Shown: positions 44,404-54,100 of the stretch, piece by piece
How the letters are laid out: each line of letters starts with the position of its first letter
Position numbering within the stretch: the stretch's first letter is position 1
Assembly: GCA_017354895.1 (NCBI GenBank)
Contig: CP071493.1
Coordinates: 3,162,001 to 3,226,000 of the forward strand
Direction of reading: 5' to 3'
Length of the DNA stretch: 64,000 nt
From: Podospora comata
Lineage: Eukaryota; Ascomycota; Sordariomycetes; Sordariales; Podosporaceae
Translations under genes and position numbers: made by a program
The notes under the pieces: model-generated
Databases searched by the model: none
Told to the model about the DNA's origin: nothing
Seen by the model: only the letters and a program-made list of their open reading frames with translations

Positions 44404-44408
44404 TTTTT
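44404..44408 (+). terminator. Polymerase III T5 terminator of U6
   Basis: TTTTT directly follows GCTAAAGA at the end of the U6 sequence. Confidence 0.75.
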
Positions 44409-44931
44409 ATCCATTTTTGACGTTTCTATGTCCCCGATATGTTCAGCAATCACCTCGAGATTCCTGCTCAGAGGCCAGGTAGGTGGTCGACTTGAAGGAG
44501 GTTGAGCGTTCGAGTCCAGCCTGGATCGTCTTCATCCCGCTTTTTTTTCTCAACACCACTTGCTCCCACTCCCAGTGACCCTCCCTTCCCTCCCCCGCGG
44601 CATTAGTGTGTACAGCTCTGAGCAACTTCCCCGTACTCTTTTAGCTGAAGGATAATTCTTCGTGCCAAGAACAAACCCCCCATGCCTTGCTATTACCAAA
44701 CACCTCTGTTCTTTCCACATAGACTCAAGGTGCATGAAAGCCGGGCAACATATTCCCAATCACCTCCAGACAAGAATCTTGATATTTAGCATCAACAGAA
44801 AAATACAAAGAGAATACCCAAAAACTGCATCACCCAACGCCCCCCAATGCCTTTGCTGTTTTGTTTCCCATAAAATATCCAGAAAGAACCAGCACCATTT
44901 TTTTCCCAAGCCCTTTGATCCGACATCAAGC
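44409..44931. other. U6 downstream region with possible external B box
   Basis: No gene is supported. The only notable element is a B-box match at 44508-44517. Confidence 0.5.
44508..44517 (+). promoter_or_regulatory. Candidate external B box for U6
   Basis: GTTCGAGTCC matches the TFIIIC B-box core (GWTCRANNC) and lies 100 nt past the U6 terminator. Budding-yeast U6 uses a B box about 120 nt downstream of its terminator. No complete tRNA surrounds it. The assignment is by analogy. Confidence 0.4.
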
Positions 44932-47040
44932 TCACTCTTGATACAACCTCCCCAGCAACCCCTTCTCGCCAACCCCCCTCCTCTCCTCATCCTCCGCAAT
45001 CTTCAAAATCAGCTCCCCAAACAACCCATTAGCCCACCCGAACCAGCTCCTCGTAAAGTCAAACTCGCGCCATGCGTTCACCGTTTCATGGATAACCCCG
45101 GCGCCCGAAGTCGAATTAAGCACCATCAACATCTGCTCCCCAACCACCCTCCCCCTCTCCTCATCCGAAAACCCAGCAAGGTCCTCAAACGCCGTCAGCG
45201 CCGCCACCGTAGCAGCCATCGGCCACCCCTTTCCAGGACCAAGATGAGGACCGCCCACGGCTGAAAGCGCAGGACCCTTGGCATAATACGGGTTGGCCAT
45301 GCTCAGCACAAACTTGCGAGTGTTTTGGTAAATCTTGGCATAGTCATGCTTGGCTTCTTCCTCCTCGTCCTTCTCCTTCTCCGAGTTCTTCTCAATCGTA
45401 CCGTTGCGCGCGCCGAGGCTCTTGTTCACAGACTTGACCATGCGTGGCGTCGTCGAGGTCTTGGTGTTGGTGTAATTCCACAAGGGGAAGGCCAGCAGAG
45501 ATGGAACATTGGCATCGTCCATCAAGTTGGCACCGCCATACCCATCAACTTCGTACGCAAAAATCTCGCCAAAGTCGCGGTGCTTGACAACGGCGTCTTT
45601 GGCAATGCCGTGGCGGATAGTCTTGGCCAGCTTGCGCATCTCTGTCGTAAGATTAGCAGCCTTGGGGTTGAGTTTCTGCTCGGCGAGCCCCTCCATGATC
45701 GCAGACGCCTGCTCGAGGTAGGCAGCAAACATCATGTTGCTGGGAGTCAAAAGCTGGAAGATGCAGGCGTCATCGCTAGGTCTAAAGGCAGATCGAACCA
45801 TGCCGTTCTCCTTGACGGGGTTACCGAGGCCGTCATTCGTCAAGGTCTCGGAGCCACGGTTGGTGTACCCGGTAAAAGTCCAGGCCGACGGCAAGACGTG
45901 TCCCTCCTCATCGTATGTCCCGAGACGCATGGCGGCTGAAGCATCAACAGCCGCTTCCACAGCGTTGACCCAGGAGTACCTGGAGAAGAACTTGAGGTCG
46001 TCGGTCCGGGTATAGTAAGCGGCGCTGATCTGGAGGAACGAAGCCAAACTGTCCAGCTCCCACTTGCAGTCAAACACCAGCTTGGGGTTGTAAGGAGGCT
46101 GCGGGTTGTTCTGGTGGAAAGCACCGTTGTGCGTCGGAGGAATGCCGCTCTCGGGAGGTGGCTGGAACGAATGGCAGTAGGGCGAAATGACAATGTATCG
46201 AGAGTGTGAGTTGATCAACCCACGCCACAGACTGGCCAGGGAATCAAACTTGTCAGACGGCTCCAGCAACGGCAGATACGAATAAATCTGACTGGCAGAG
46301 TCACGGAGCCACATGGCGTCGATATCACCCGTAATCACATAGGTGAGCTCCTCATCCGTCTTCACCGTCTGCACCTCGTCAGAGCCTTCTTCTCCCGAGC
46401 CACCTTCCACCGTCTTGTTGGCATATCCACGCCATTTGACCATGGTGTCGAGCGTGTTCGGGTAGCTGTTCTCAAACAGACGGTAGAGATCCGGGTCCTT
46501 GATCACCTTCTTCATGCGCTCAAGCAGAGCTTCAAGAGCGGGCAGCCGGAAAGTCCTGCACTCGGGGGGCGGGCGCACAAATGGGAACTTGCGCTTGCCT
46601 TCAGAGTGCGGTCCCGGCTTCTGTCTCTGCAGCTGTTCAAACCCGATACAGTCAACCTTGGCTGTCGCAGCCGGCCCGGCCTCTTCAGTGGTCGCGAACT
46701 GGTTCCCAAAGTCGGCCAGCCCAACGTCGCTATCGTCACCTTCTGCCGGAGGGACCTTGGTGGTCTCGGGCTTGGTAGGCGTGGCTCCATGCTCTTCGGT
46801 GACATCGTCTTCGCGCTCAGTAGAGCCTGCCGGGTTCGTGTTTGGGTGTGCTACTTGGCCACTGTCGTGGTGGTGAGGGGTAACATGTTCGGGAACTTTT
46901 GGAGTGTGTAAATCGAGCGTCTCCTGCCTGGGCGTGGCTATCGGGGACTGGTACCCAAGCCAGAATATGATGACGGTCAAGAGGAGGGCGATACCGATGA
47001 CTCTCCCCCTCCGGTTGCCGGTGAGAAATGGGACGACCAT
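44932..47040 (-). CDS. GH125 exo-alpha-1,6-mannosidase-like protein (Mug157 family)
   Basis: A type II membrane glycoside hydrolase predicted to trim alpha-1,6-linked mannose in the secretory pathway. The frame is intronless, 702 aa, starting MVVPFLTGNRRGRVIG. A signal anchor (GIALLLTVIIFWLGYQS) sits at about 16-32, followed by a Thr/Pro/acidic stem. Family motifs are TYVITGDIDAMWLRDSASQ, FDCKWELDSLASFLQIS, RSAFRPSDDACIFQLLTPSN, NVPSLLAFPLWN and FTRSWFGWANGLFGELIL. A Glu-rich insertion (EKEKDEEEEAKHD) interrupts the domain near the C-terminal third. Open sequence continues upstream of 47040 without a better start. Substrate is inferred from the family. Confidence 0.92.
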   Translation of the reverse strand: MVVPFLTGNRRGRVIGIALLLTVIIFWLGYQSPIATPRQETLDLHTPKVPEHVTPHHHDSGQVAHPNTNPAGSTEREDDVTEEHGATPTKPETTKVPPAEGDDSDVGLADFGNQFATTEEAGPAATAKVDCIGFEQLQRQKPGPHSEGKRKFPFVRPPPECRTFRLPALEALLERMKKVIKDPDLYRLFENSYPNTLDTMVKWRGYANKTVEGGSGEEGSDEVQTVKTDEELTYVITGDIDAMWLRDSASQIYSYLPLLEPSDKFDSLASLWRGLINSHSRYIVISPYCHSFQPPPESGIPPTHNGAFHQNNPQPPYNPKLVFDCKWELDSLASFLQISAAYYTRTDDLKFFSRYSWVNAVEAAVDASAAMRLGTYDEEGHVLPSAWTFTGYTNRGSETLTNDGLGNPVKENGMVRSAFRPSDDACIFQLLTPSNMMFAAYLEQASAIMEGLAEQKLNPKAANLTTEMRKLAKTIRHGIAKDAVVKHRDFGEIFAYEVDGYGGANLMDDANVPSLLAFPLWNYTNTKTSTTPRMVKSVNKSLGARNGTIEKNSEKEKDEEEEAKHDYAKIYQNTRKFVLSMANPYYAKGPALSAVGGPHLGPGKGWPMAATVAALTAFEDLAGFSDEERGRVVGEQMLMVLNSTSGAGVIHETVNAWREFDFTRSWFGWANGLFGELILKIAEDEERRGVGEKGLLGRLYQE

Positions 47041-47715
47041 GATGTCTTCAGGAGGCGGCCGCCGGTTGGACAAGTTGTCCACGACCGAGTGGTGGGTTGA
47101 ACAGATTATCCGACTCGGTGAGTGAGTGGCATGTAACGATATCGTAATGATCACCAGAGGCTGGAACACAGCAAATTCCACCGCAAGAGCAGGTGAAGTT
47201 GACGAGGCAGAAACATCGAAAGTTGTGACAAAAAGAGAAAGAAACAATCCCGGGTTTTCTCGTCGCCCCAAATTTCCCAGAAAGGGAGGAAGTCACGACA
47301 GGACCCCAGCTTGTTCATCGCATCTTGCTGTCCAGCCAGCTTCTTGGCGAGGTCTTGTTCTGGCCACTTATAGGCTTGGGAATGGGACAAGCGGTGGGTT
47401 GGTCCAATAGACTGTGGTGGCCCAGGGGCAGGGATGTTCAGCCTGACTCTGACCCCTGAACCACAGCGGCCGTTGGAGATGCCGAGTGCCGATTCCTGAG
47501 AATGCTCCGCAGTAGCCTCACTTACATGGCGCAACAGAAATGTCGGATGAATCATATTGCTTCTTCTAAATATATCGTTTTCCTTTCTCTAGATTACGCG
47601 AGAACCGTTGTCTGTCTGTCTGTTCCATCAAAAACAAAAACTCCTTTTTCCTTGTTGCCGGGTATTGGATTATTATCTTCCAGAGCCATACTCGCCATTA
47701 TCACCATGCAGAATC
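47041..47715. other. Intergenic region lipase 3' to GH125 5'
   Basis: Both flanking genes are on the minus strand. No other gene or repeat is supported. Confidence 0.5.
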
Positions 47716-49872
47716 TCACCGAGACAGGTCCTCACTGCTACTAGACTGCAACTCTTCCTCCTCCTCCTCTTCCTCCCCCTCATCACCTGTCACTTCCTTC
47801 TTCTTAGGCTTCCAAGCCGGAACATCCTCACACCCCTTGGGAACCCGACAAACGCCCCTCACATCACACGTCTTCCACAAAACCTCCTTCACCTCCCTAA
47901 ACACCTGCTCCGGCGCATCCATCGCCCAAATCACATCCAAATGCTCATACCCCGGAATGACCTTCTGATGCACCACCTCCACATGTGGCTCCCTCCCCCT
48001 CTCAAACCGCCTCAGCAACTTTTCCCCATCCACCAAATCATCATCCCCCGCCACCCAAAGCGCAAAAGGCGGCGCCCTCTCATCATACCAAGCCGTGCTC
48101 CCCTTCTTCCTCCTCCCCTTTTTTCTTTCCCTCCCCCCCCCACCACCATCAGCCATATCCCTATCTACCTCGCCCAAAACCCCCTCTTCCCCAACCTCCC
48201 CATCCTCCCTCTCCTCAGCCCTCCACTCCTCCTTCGTACTCAGTATGCACTTCTGCCTAGCAAAGCACTCCCTCCCCAACCACCACCTCATACTCTCGCT
48301 ACTGACAAAAACCGGCGCAAACCTGAACATCCTGTCCCTCAACCCCCCATCCCACCTCTCATCCCCCCACCCAAACAAGAAGCCGAAAACCTTGTACCCC
48401 AACCAGCCATACACCCTCCCGTTTAGTCGCCTGTGCATCTCCATCATGAACGGAATAAACGCGTGAATCCCAAAAAAGACCCTGAAAAACCCCGGGCTTA
48501 TGACCCTCATGAATTTAAAATACATCTTCCCAATCAACGGCCCCGCATACGCCGCCGGAGCCAACCCGCAAAAAACCGTTATTCTGTCTCCGAGGTCAGG
48601 CCGCTGCTCTTTTGCCAGCGCGACCAGGGCTTGCGTCGTGCCCTGCGAGTGGCAGATCAGTCCTATTTTTGAAAACCCCGTCTCGTAGCACACACGGGAG
48701 ATCAAAGCCGGGAGGTCAAAGACGCCCATTTGGCGGATGTTCCAGGCCCACATCCTCGGGTCGGAGTACTTCAGCAGCGTGTGCTTTGGCGTGAAACCGC
48801 AGCGGTTGTTGCCCAGCCAGACGTCATACCCTGCCTTGGCGAGTAGAAAAGCCAGGGAGTCGTCATCGTTGACGCAGTACGCCCCCGAGGATTGCAGTAA
48901 GCCGTGGATCAACAGCACCGGGAACTTTGCTGGAGAGGATGGCGGTTTCCTCGGGGGTGTGAAGGTCTCCGGGCCGCGATGGGCACGTTCGCAAGCCGGC
49001 AAGGGGGTGTGCTCCTTCGGATCGTAGACATGCCAGAGGTCGATGAGGAAACCGTCTTCCGTCTGGACTTCAAAAGGTTCGATATCGAGACCTACTCTTC
49101 TGGCGTAGTAGGCTGGGTCGCAGACCAAGGGATCGGGGCCGCCTTCGGTGGGGGGGTAGGGGGTTTTACCTGATGGGCGATGGCCGGATAACCAGGCTTC
49201 TTCTTGCCGTTTCCTGATCTCGGCCCGGCGGGTTTCTTCCTTGTAAAAGGGGCGGGAGGAAGCGTCGGGGTTGCGAAGGGTGACGAGTCGCCAGAGGTGT
49301 TGGACCGAGGGGCCGATGGAGGTGAAGAGCGCGCCGAGGACAATGACAGCTAAGAAACCGAGGGAGAGGAAGAAGGAGGTAAATCGGAAGATGAGACACT
49401 GGATGTGGGTCATAAGGGAAGGGGGGCCGTATAAAGGTAGAGGGGGGAACAAGGGGTTGGTGTGGGATGGTGGCATCGACCTTTTGAGGCTGGCGTCGGT
49501 CGATCTTTTGTTTGGGGAGGTGCCATTTTGCTGCTGGGAGAGGGCAATGGCTTTTTCTTCGTTGGGGGATTGGATTGTGTGGTGGTGGGTTGGTTCGAGT
49601 TGTGTTTCGAGTTCTTCTCGCAAGACGTTGAGCTTGTGAGCTTCTTGGACCGGGACGGTTGGGAGGCGGTGGCCGTCGGCTGTTACTATCACCGTGTCGT
49701 GGGGGGTTACGAATTGGGCTTCGACCGCGATGGTGTCGTGGCTGCCTTGTTCTGGTGGGAGGAGAGAGAGCTTTTCTGATTGCTCGGCGAACTCGACGGC
49801 TGCTTTGGCGAGTTCGTTTTGGTCTACGGCGCCTGGTGGTGAGGACTGGGCGAGGGTTGCTTGGACAGCCAT
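47716..49872 (-). CDS. AB-hydrolase lipase, steryl ester hydrolase type (Yeh1/Tgl1-like)
   Basis: Probably releases sterol or acylglycerol from stored esters at the ER/lipid droplet. The frame is intronless, 718 aa, starting MAVQATLAQSSPPG. A cytosolic N-terminus of about 155 residues precedes a membrane segment (FTSFFLSLGFLAVIVLGALF, about 163-182). The AB-hydrolase-associated lipase region follows (PFEVQTEDGFLIDLWHVYDP), then the oxyanion-side LLIHGLLQSSGAY. The nucleophile is Ser409 in ICHSQGTTQ. The acid and base are likely in WVAGDDDLVD and PGYEHLDVIWAMDAPEQVF. A Glu/Gly/Lys-rich insertion precedes the Asp motif, and the tail is acidic then Ser-rich. It could equally be called a Yeh2 or a lipase of the same family. 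Confidence 0.88.
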   Translation of the reverse strand: MAVQATLAQSSPPGAVDQNELAKAAVEFAEQSEKLSLLPPEQGSHDTIAVEAQFVTPHDTVIVTADGHRLPTVPVQEAHKLNVLREELETQLEPTHHHTIQSPNEEKAIALSQQQNGTSPNKRSTDASLKRSMPPSHTNPLFPPLPLYGPPSLMTHIQCLIFRFTSFFLSLGFLAVIVLGALFTSIGPSVQHLWRLVTLRNPDASSRPFYKEETRRAEIRKRQEEAWLSGHRPSGKTPYPPTEGGPDPLVCDPAYYARRVGLDIEPFEVQTEDGFLIDLWHVYDPKEHTPLPACERAHRGPETFTPPRKPPSSPAKFPVLLIHGLLQSSGAYCVNDDDSLAFLLAKAGYDVWLGNNRCGFTPKHTLLKYSDPRMWAWNIRQMGVFDLPALISRVCYETGFSKIGLICHSQGTTQALVALAKEQRPDLGDRITVFCGLAPAAYAGPLIGKMYFKFMRVISPGFFRVFFGIHAFIPFMMEMHRRLNGRVYGWLGYKVFGFLFGWGDERWDGGLRDRMFRFAPVFVSSESMRWWLGRECFARQKCILSTKEEWRAEEREDGEVGEEGVLGEVDRDMADGGGGGRERKKGRRKKGSTAWYDERAPPFALWVAGDDDLVDGEKLLRRFERGREPHVEVVHQKVIPGYEHLDVIWAMDAPEQVFREVKEVLWKTCDVRGVCRVPKGCEDVPAWKPKKKEVTGDEGEEEEEEEELQSSSSEDLSR

Positions 49873-51139
49873 GGCTGAAGGTGAGGATGGCTTGGTCTCC
49901 CTCTGAACGGGATATATATTGCTGATATTATACAGATTGAACCGATTGGAAAGAAAATACCGTCGTGATAGTAGAACAACAGGTGTCTAGACCTTGAAGA
50001 AACCGCCCGTCTCACAAACAGAAAAAAACATCAATGAGACTCGAGGCATGCTATACTCCATCCCACATGCCAGACGTCATTTGTGGCTGCAGGTACTAAA
50101 CGGGACAAAAACGGTCTCGTTCCGGAGAAACCAGCCACTGTCGACATGACTTTCCCCCTCTTGCGATTGAAACTGAAAAGGATAAACCGTCCACATCGAG
50201 CAAAATGCAGGGTCACAAACAAGCTTCTTGTCACGACATGGAAAGATGGACGTCGAGGGAAAAAATAACCCCCTGCGTCACCATGCAGCTGGGAGCGTGG
50301 GCGCGGGGGTTGACAGGGCCTTGCGATTGGTTTAGGTCTGTTTCAAGGCATGTGAAGATCGTTGATCACAGTGGGGCTCTGCTGGGTGGGTGGCTGACAG
50401 CACAACCCTTGGGCTTGGCACTTGGGATGAACCTGAACCGTCATCAACAACAACAGCAACAACTGGAAAATATTTCCCATGGACAAGAAACCTGAATGAC
50501 CGAGAGGTCGTGACTGCTATTCGTTCTCCCGAAGCTTGGCATAGATGTCGTGCATAATAAGACAAGTGACCACAAGTGACCCGGAACACTGGGTACCTGT
50601 CTGTCGAACTGAACATTGGACGTCTGGTAGGCTGGCACGGAAGAGCAAGACATATCATGGCGTGAAAAGTAAAAGACCCAACCCGACAAGCCTATTTTCG
50701 TAACATCATGCCGTTTTCTTCTAGCCTAGACACTACATACGTGAACCCAAAGAGAAGGGTTAGGGTTACCCTAGTCCCGGCTGGGTAAGCGGATCCGCGA
50801 ATAGCCAATGCCATATGCCGAGGTGAAAGGAAGCCGAAGCCACACCACCAGCTGCTGCTGGGTTCACCACCACCAAAACAGGCGGGTCTACTTTCGCGCT
50901 GAGAGTCTCCTCGAATGCTTTAAACCCCAGAGGCCATTGGGTGTTCCTAGTCAGCAAGCTGCATTGCTCTGCTACCTCCCCATTCTCAAATAACCATCAT
51001 CTAATTTTTCCCAACCACAACTCCCGAAACCGTTCATGTACCTTGCTGGACCGCCCCTACCCTACCCACACCACGACACCACGCGACGCTCGGAAGCCAT
51101 AGCCCCCACGACAACGTCGCACCGCGCGAACTTCCAACC
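49873..51139. promoter_or_regulatory. Divergent region lipase/PEX6 with telobox
   Basis: 1.27 kb between divergent starts without a supportable gene. GGGTTAGGGTTACCCTAG (50757-50774) is a telobox-like element about 365 nt upstream of the PEX6 ATG, with a partly palindromic end (GGGTTACCC). Confidence 0.45.
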
Positions 51140-54100
51140 ATGGCAGCAGCTTCAGAAGTAAGAGGAGCAAACAAGAGACGGGTCCGTCGACGCAGACAGG
51201 ACAAGCCAGCGCTGGCGGCGCGTTTGGTGCTTGATGACCATGTCAAGAGTGATGTGGGCATTGTGTCGGAGGACTTGTACGCAGAGTTGTTTCCGCATTT
51301 GCAGCATGGTTGGTCTCCTGTCTTTTCTATACTGACTTGTCAAGCTGTTGGTCCAGTGCTAACATTATCTTTTGCTACCACAAAGCCCACGAAGACGAAG
51401 ACCACCACCCCCCCTCCCCGCCCTTTCGTCCACATCGCCATCGCCCCCTGGGCACCAACCCCCACCCCCGAAGCCATCAACTGGTCAATCGTCCCCGTCA
51501 CAAAATCCTCGGCCCTCGCCCCAAACACGGTCCAGTTTGCCCCCTCCTCCCTCGCCCTCCAGTCCTTCGCCATCAACCTCAAGCAAGTCGCGCCCTCGCG
51601 CCTGTCCAGCCACAGCAGAAGCGGCATTGAGGTTTTGGTTCTAGACGTCACCGCGATCGCCCTCGACACCGTGTTCGTCAGCCTAGAAGGGGAACTAGCC
51701 AACCGACTGGAGAACGGCGAGGGCACCTTCTTCAGAGACCACCGCCCCTCCAAGGGCAAGGTCACCTCCTCCGCCGGTGGCGCAACCCCCACCCCCGAGG
51801 ACCGTCTCACGGCTGCGTTGCGCACGGCGCTTGATACGCTAAAGGTGGTTCACACGGGGGATATGTTCCCGCTGCCACTCCCCCCTCACCCCGTCACCCA
51901 CATCCCGCCCAACCCCGGCAGGATTACACTGTGCGAGCCCGTCGGTCAGGGGATTCTCGCGCCTAGTACCAAGATTATTGTCTCGCGCGGGAGGATTCAC
52001 TCCAAGCACAACCGCTCGTCCGCTCCAACGATGCCGAGTACCCGGATCGGTGGCGTGACCGAAGAGGATGAGGATACGTCCAATGATCAGTTTTACTCGG
52101 CAGCTGAGGAGGGCGCTCGCACAGATGCCCGGGTGGAGGAGGATGGGGATACCGAAACCGAAGTGGAAGAAGCCGAGGACGAAGAGGAAGATGCATTGTC
52201 AGACGACTCGATGGACGAGATGATCTCCCTCCAGGCTCCCAGCCTGACCTCTGCCATCACAAGCGGCATCGGCACGCCCACCACCATTGGGGGTCGAGGC
52301 CGCAAGACCAACGGCATGAGCAGCGCTGTGTCTGTCTTTTCCAGCTTCACCGCCGCAACCGCCCGACCCGACCGTCCCCGCGGTAGGCTGTTCAAAGCTC
52401 ACGGTCTGGTCCAGCCTGTGCCTCCTGAGGTCCTGCATCCGAAACCTGCTCCCGAAGATGATGAAGAAGCGCGGATCTACGTCGACGTGAGGGATCTTCC
52501 CCGGATTGGGTGTTTTTCGGGGGATTGGGTCAGGGTTGAGGCGGCGCAGGAGCCGCCGTCGAACGGGTTTGGGCAGTTTGGGCTGGGGAGCTTTGTTGAC
52601 GCCAGCCCTGATGAAATCCAGTGGAGACCGGCGAGGGTGTATGGGTTGCCGGAGGGGTATTCGTCCAGGCCTGTGGCACGAGTGCCGAGCTCGAAACAGG
52701 AGGGGAGGAGGATGTCGTTTTTCGAGAGCCAGGTTCAGAAGGGGGGGGGCGGGACGGGGCCGGGGGTGTATGCCTCGCCTATATTTCTGGCGAACCTGGA
52801 TGGGCCGGCTTATTTGAGGGTGGCGCCCATTCAAAGGGGTGGGGGAGGGCGTGCGGGGATCAAGGGGAAGAAGACAACGCAAGGGGTGGCGGCGGTGCTT
52901 CAGCCGCCGGCGGCGAGGGAGGTGATTTTGCAGCATGTCAGGACGCCGGTGGCGGTGGAGAGGGATGTGCAGACTGCCGTGATGGCGGGGCTGAAGTTTT
53001 GGTTTGAGAGGAGGTTGAGGGTGGTGAAGGGGGGGGATCTGATTGCTGTGCCGATTGATACGCAGCTTGGGAGGACGCTGCAGGAGGGGACGATGACGGG
53101 TGGTGGGGAAGGGGAAAGTGCGGTCGATGACGTGCTGGGGTTGATTGCCTCGAGGAGGACAGACCACCACAGCCTCAAGTATGACGAGGTGGCGTGGTTT
53201 AGAGTTGGGCATGTGTCGGCTGCGAAGCAGGAAGTTGGTGCGGAGACGATGGGGGGGGAGGAGGAGGAGGGGGAGGAGGAGGATCCCTGGGGGGGGGTGG
53301 CTTGTGTGGATATCTCGCTGGCGCATTTGGAGCAGACGGGGTCGACGACGAGTCGGATTCCGGGGATTGCGGGTAGTACTTGGAGGTATTATCTTGGGAT
53401 TGATAAGTTGCCCAGACAGCCGTCCTCTCACGCCGGCAGCCCGTTGGTGATTGCGCCGGAGAGGACGGCGGCTGTCTCCCCTCTGAGGAGGAAACTGAGG
53501 GAGTTGGTGGCTGCTGCTACGAGCAAGCCGGCGCTTCATCTCAAGATGCCACCCGTGGCTATCCTTCTTGTCTCTACCCAGCGCGCCATCGGGAAAGCCT
53601 TCACCGCGTCGCAAGCCTGCGCCGATGTTGGGCTGCACACCTTTGCCGTTGACGCCTACGACATTGTCAACGACTCCGGCGCTGGCGGGAGCGACGTCAA
53701 GACTGCTGGGTTTTTGACATCGAGGGCGGAAAGAGCAATGAGCTGCGGCCCGGATTGCTGCGCGCTGCTGGTTAGGCATATTGAAGCTCTGACGGCGGAC
53801 AGGATGGTGACCAGCATCAGGGAGGTGCTCCAAGATGCGAGGGTGCTGATCGCCACCACGACCGAGGTGGAGAAGGTGCCTGATGGGATTAGGGCGCTGT
53901 TTACGCACGAGCTGGAGATGACTGCGCCCGACGAGGGAGAGAGGGAGGCGATTCTCAGGACTATTCTGGACAACCAGGGTGTTGCTCTCGACCCCGAGGT
54001 TGAGCTCGGCGGGATAGCGCTCAAGACTGCTGCGCTGGTGGCGGGGGATTTGGTTGATGTTGTCGAGCGAGCCCTGGTTGCCCAGAAGGCGAGGCTGGAG

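Larger units (their letters stand above)
44243..44408 (+). ncRNA. U6 spliceosomal snRNA, interrupted by an intron
   Basis: Catalytic snRNA of the spliceosome. Exon 1 (about 44243-44273) gives the 5' stem-loop TGCCC-TTT-GGGGCA and ATTTGGTCAATGT. Exon 2 (44333-44408) carries GAAACGATACAGAGAAGATT, the invariant ACAGAGA (44341-44347), AGCATGGCCCCTGC, and the internal stem-loop region GGATGACACT...AGAGATGC, ending in a T5 polymerase III terminator (44404-44408). Removal of 44274-44332 gives a continuous U6 of about 107 nt, the normal length. The 5' end is estimated from TATA spacing and could be off by about five bases. Without excision the RNA would have 59 extra nucleotides eight bases before ACAGAGA. 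Confidence 0.93.

Noticed and set aside
44450-44530. A second tRNA downstream of U6
   Set aside because: Only a B-box-like GTTCGAGTCC is present; no acceptor, D-arm or anticodon arm can be folded.
51309-51385. 77-nt version of PEX6 intron 1 ending at CAAAG
   Set aside because: It shifts the frame away from the conserved FVHIAIAPW region; the 48-nt version or no splice keeps frame.
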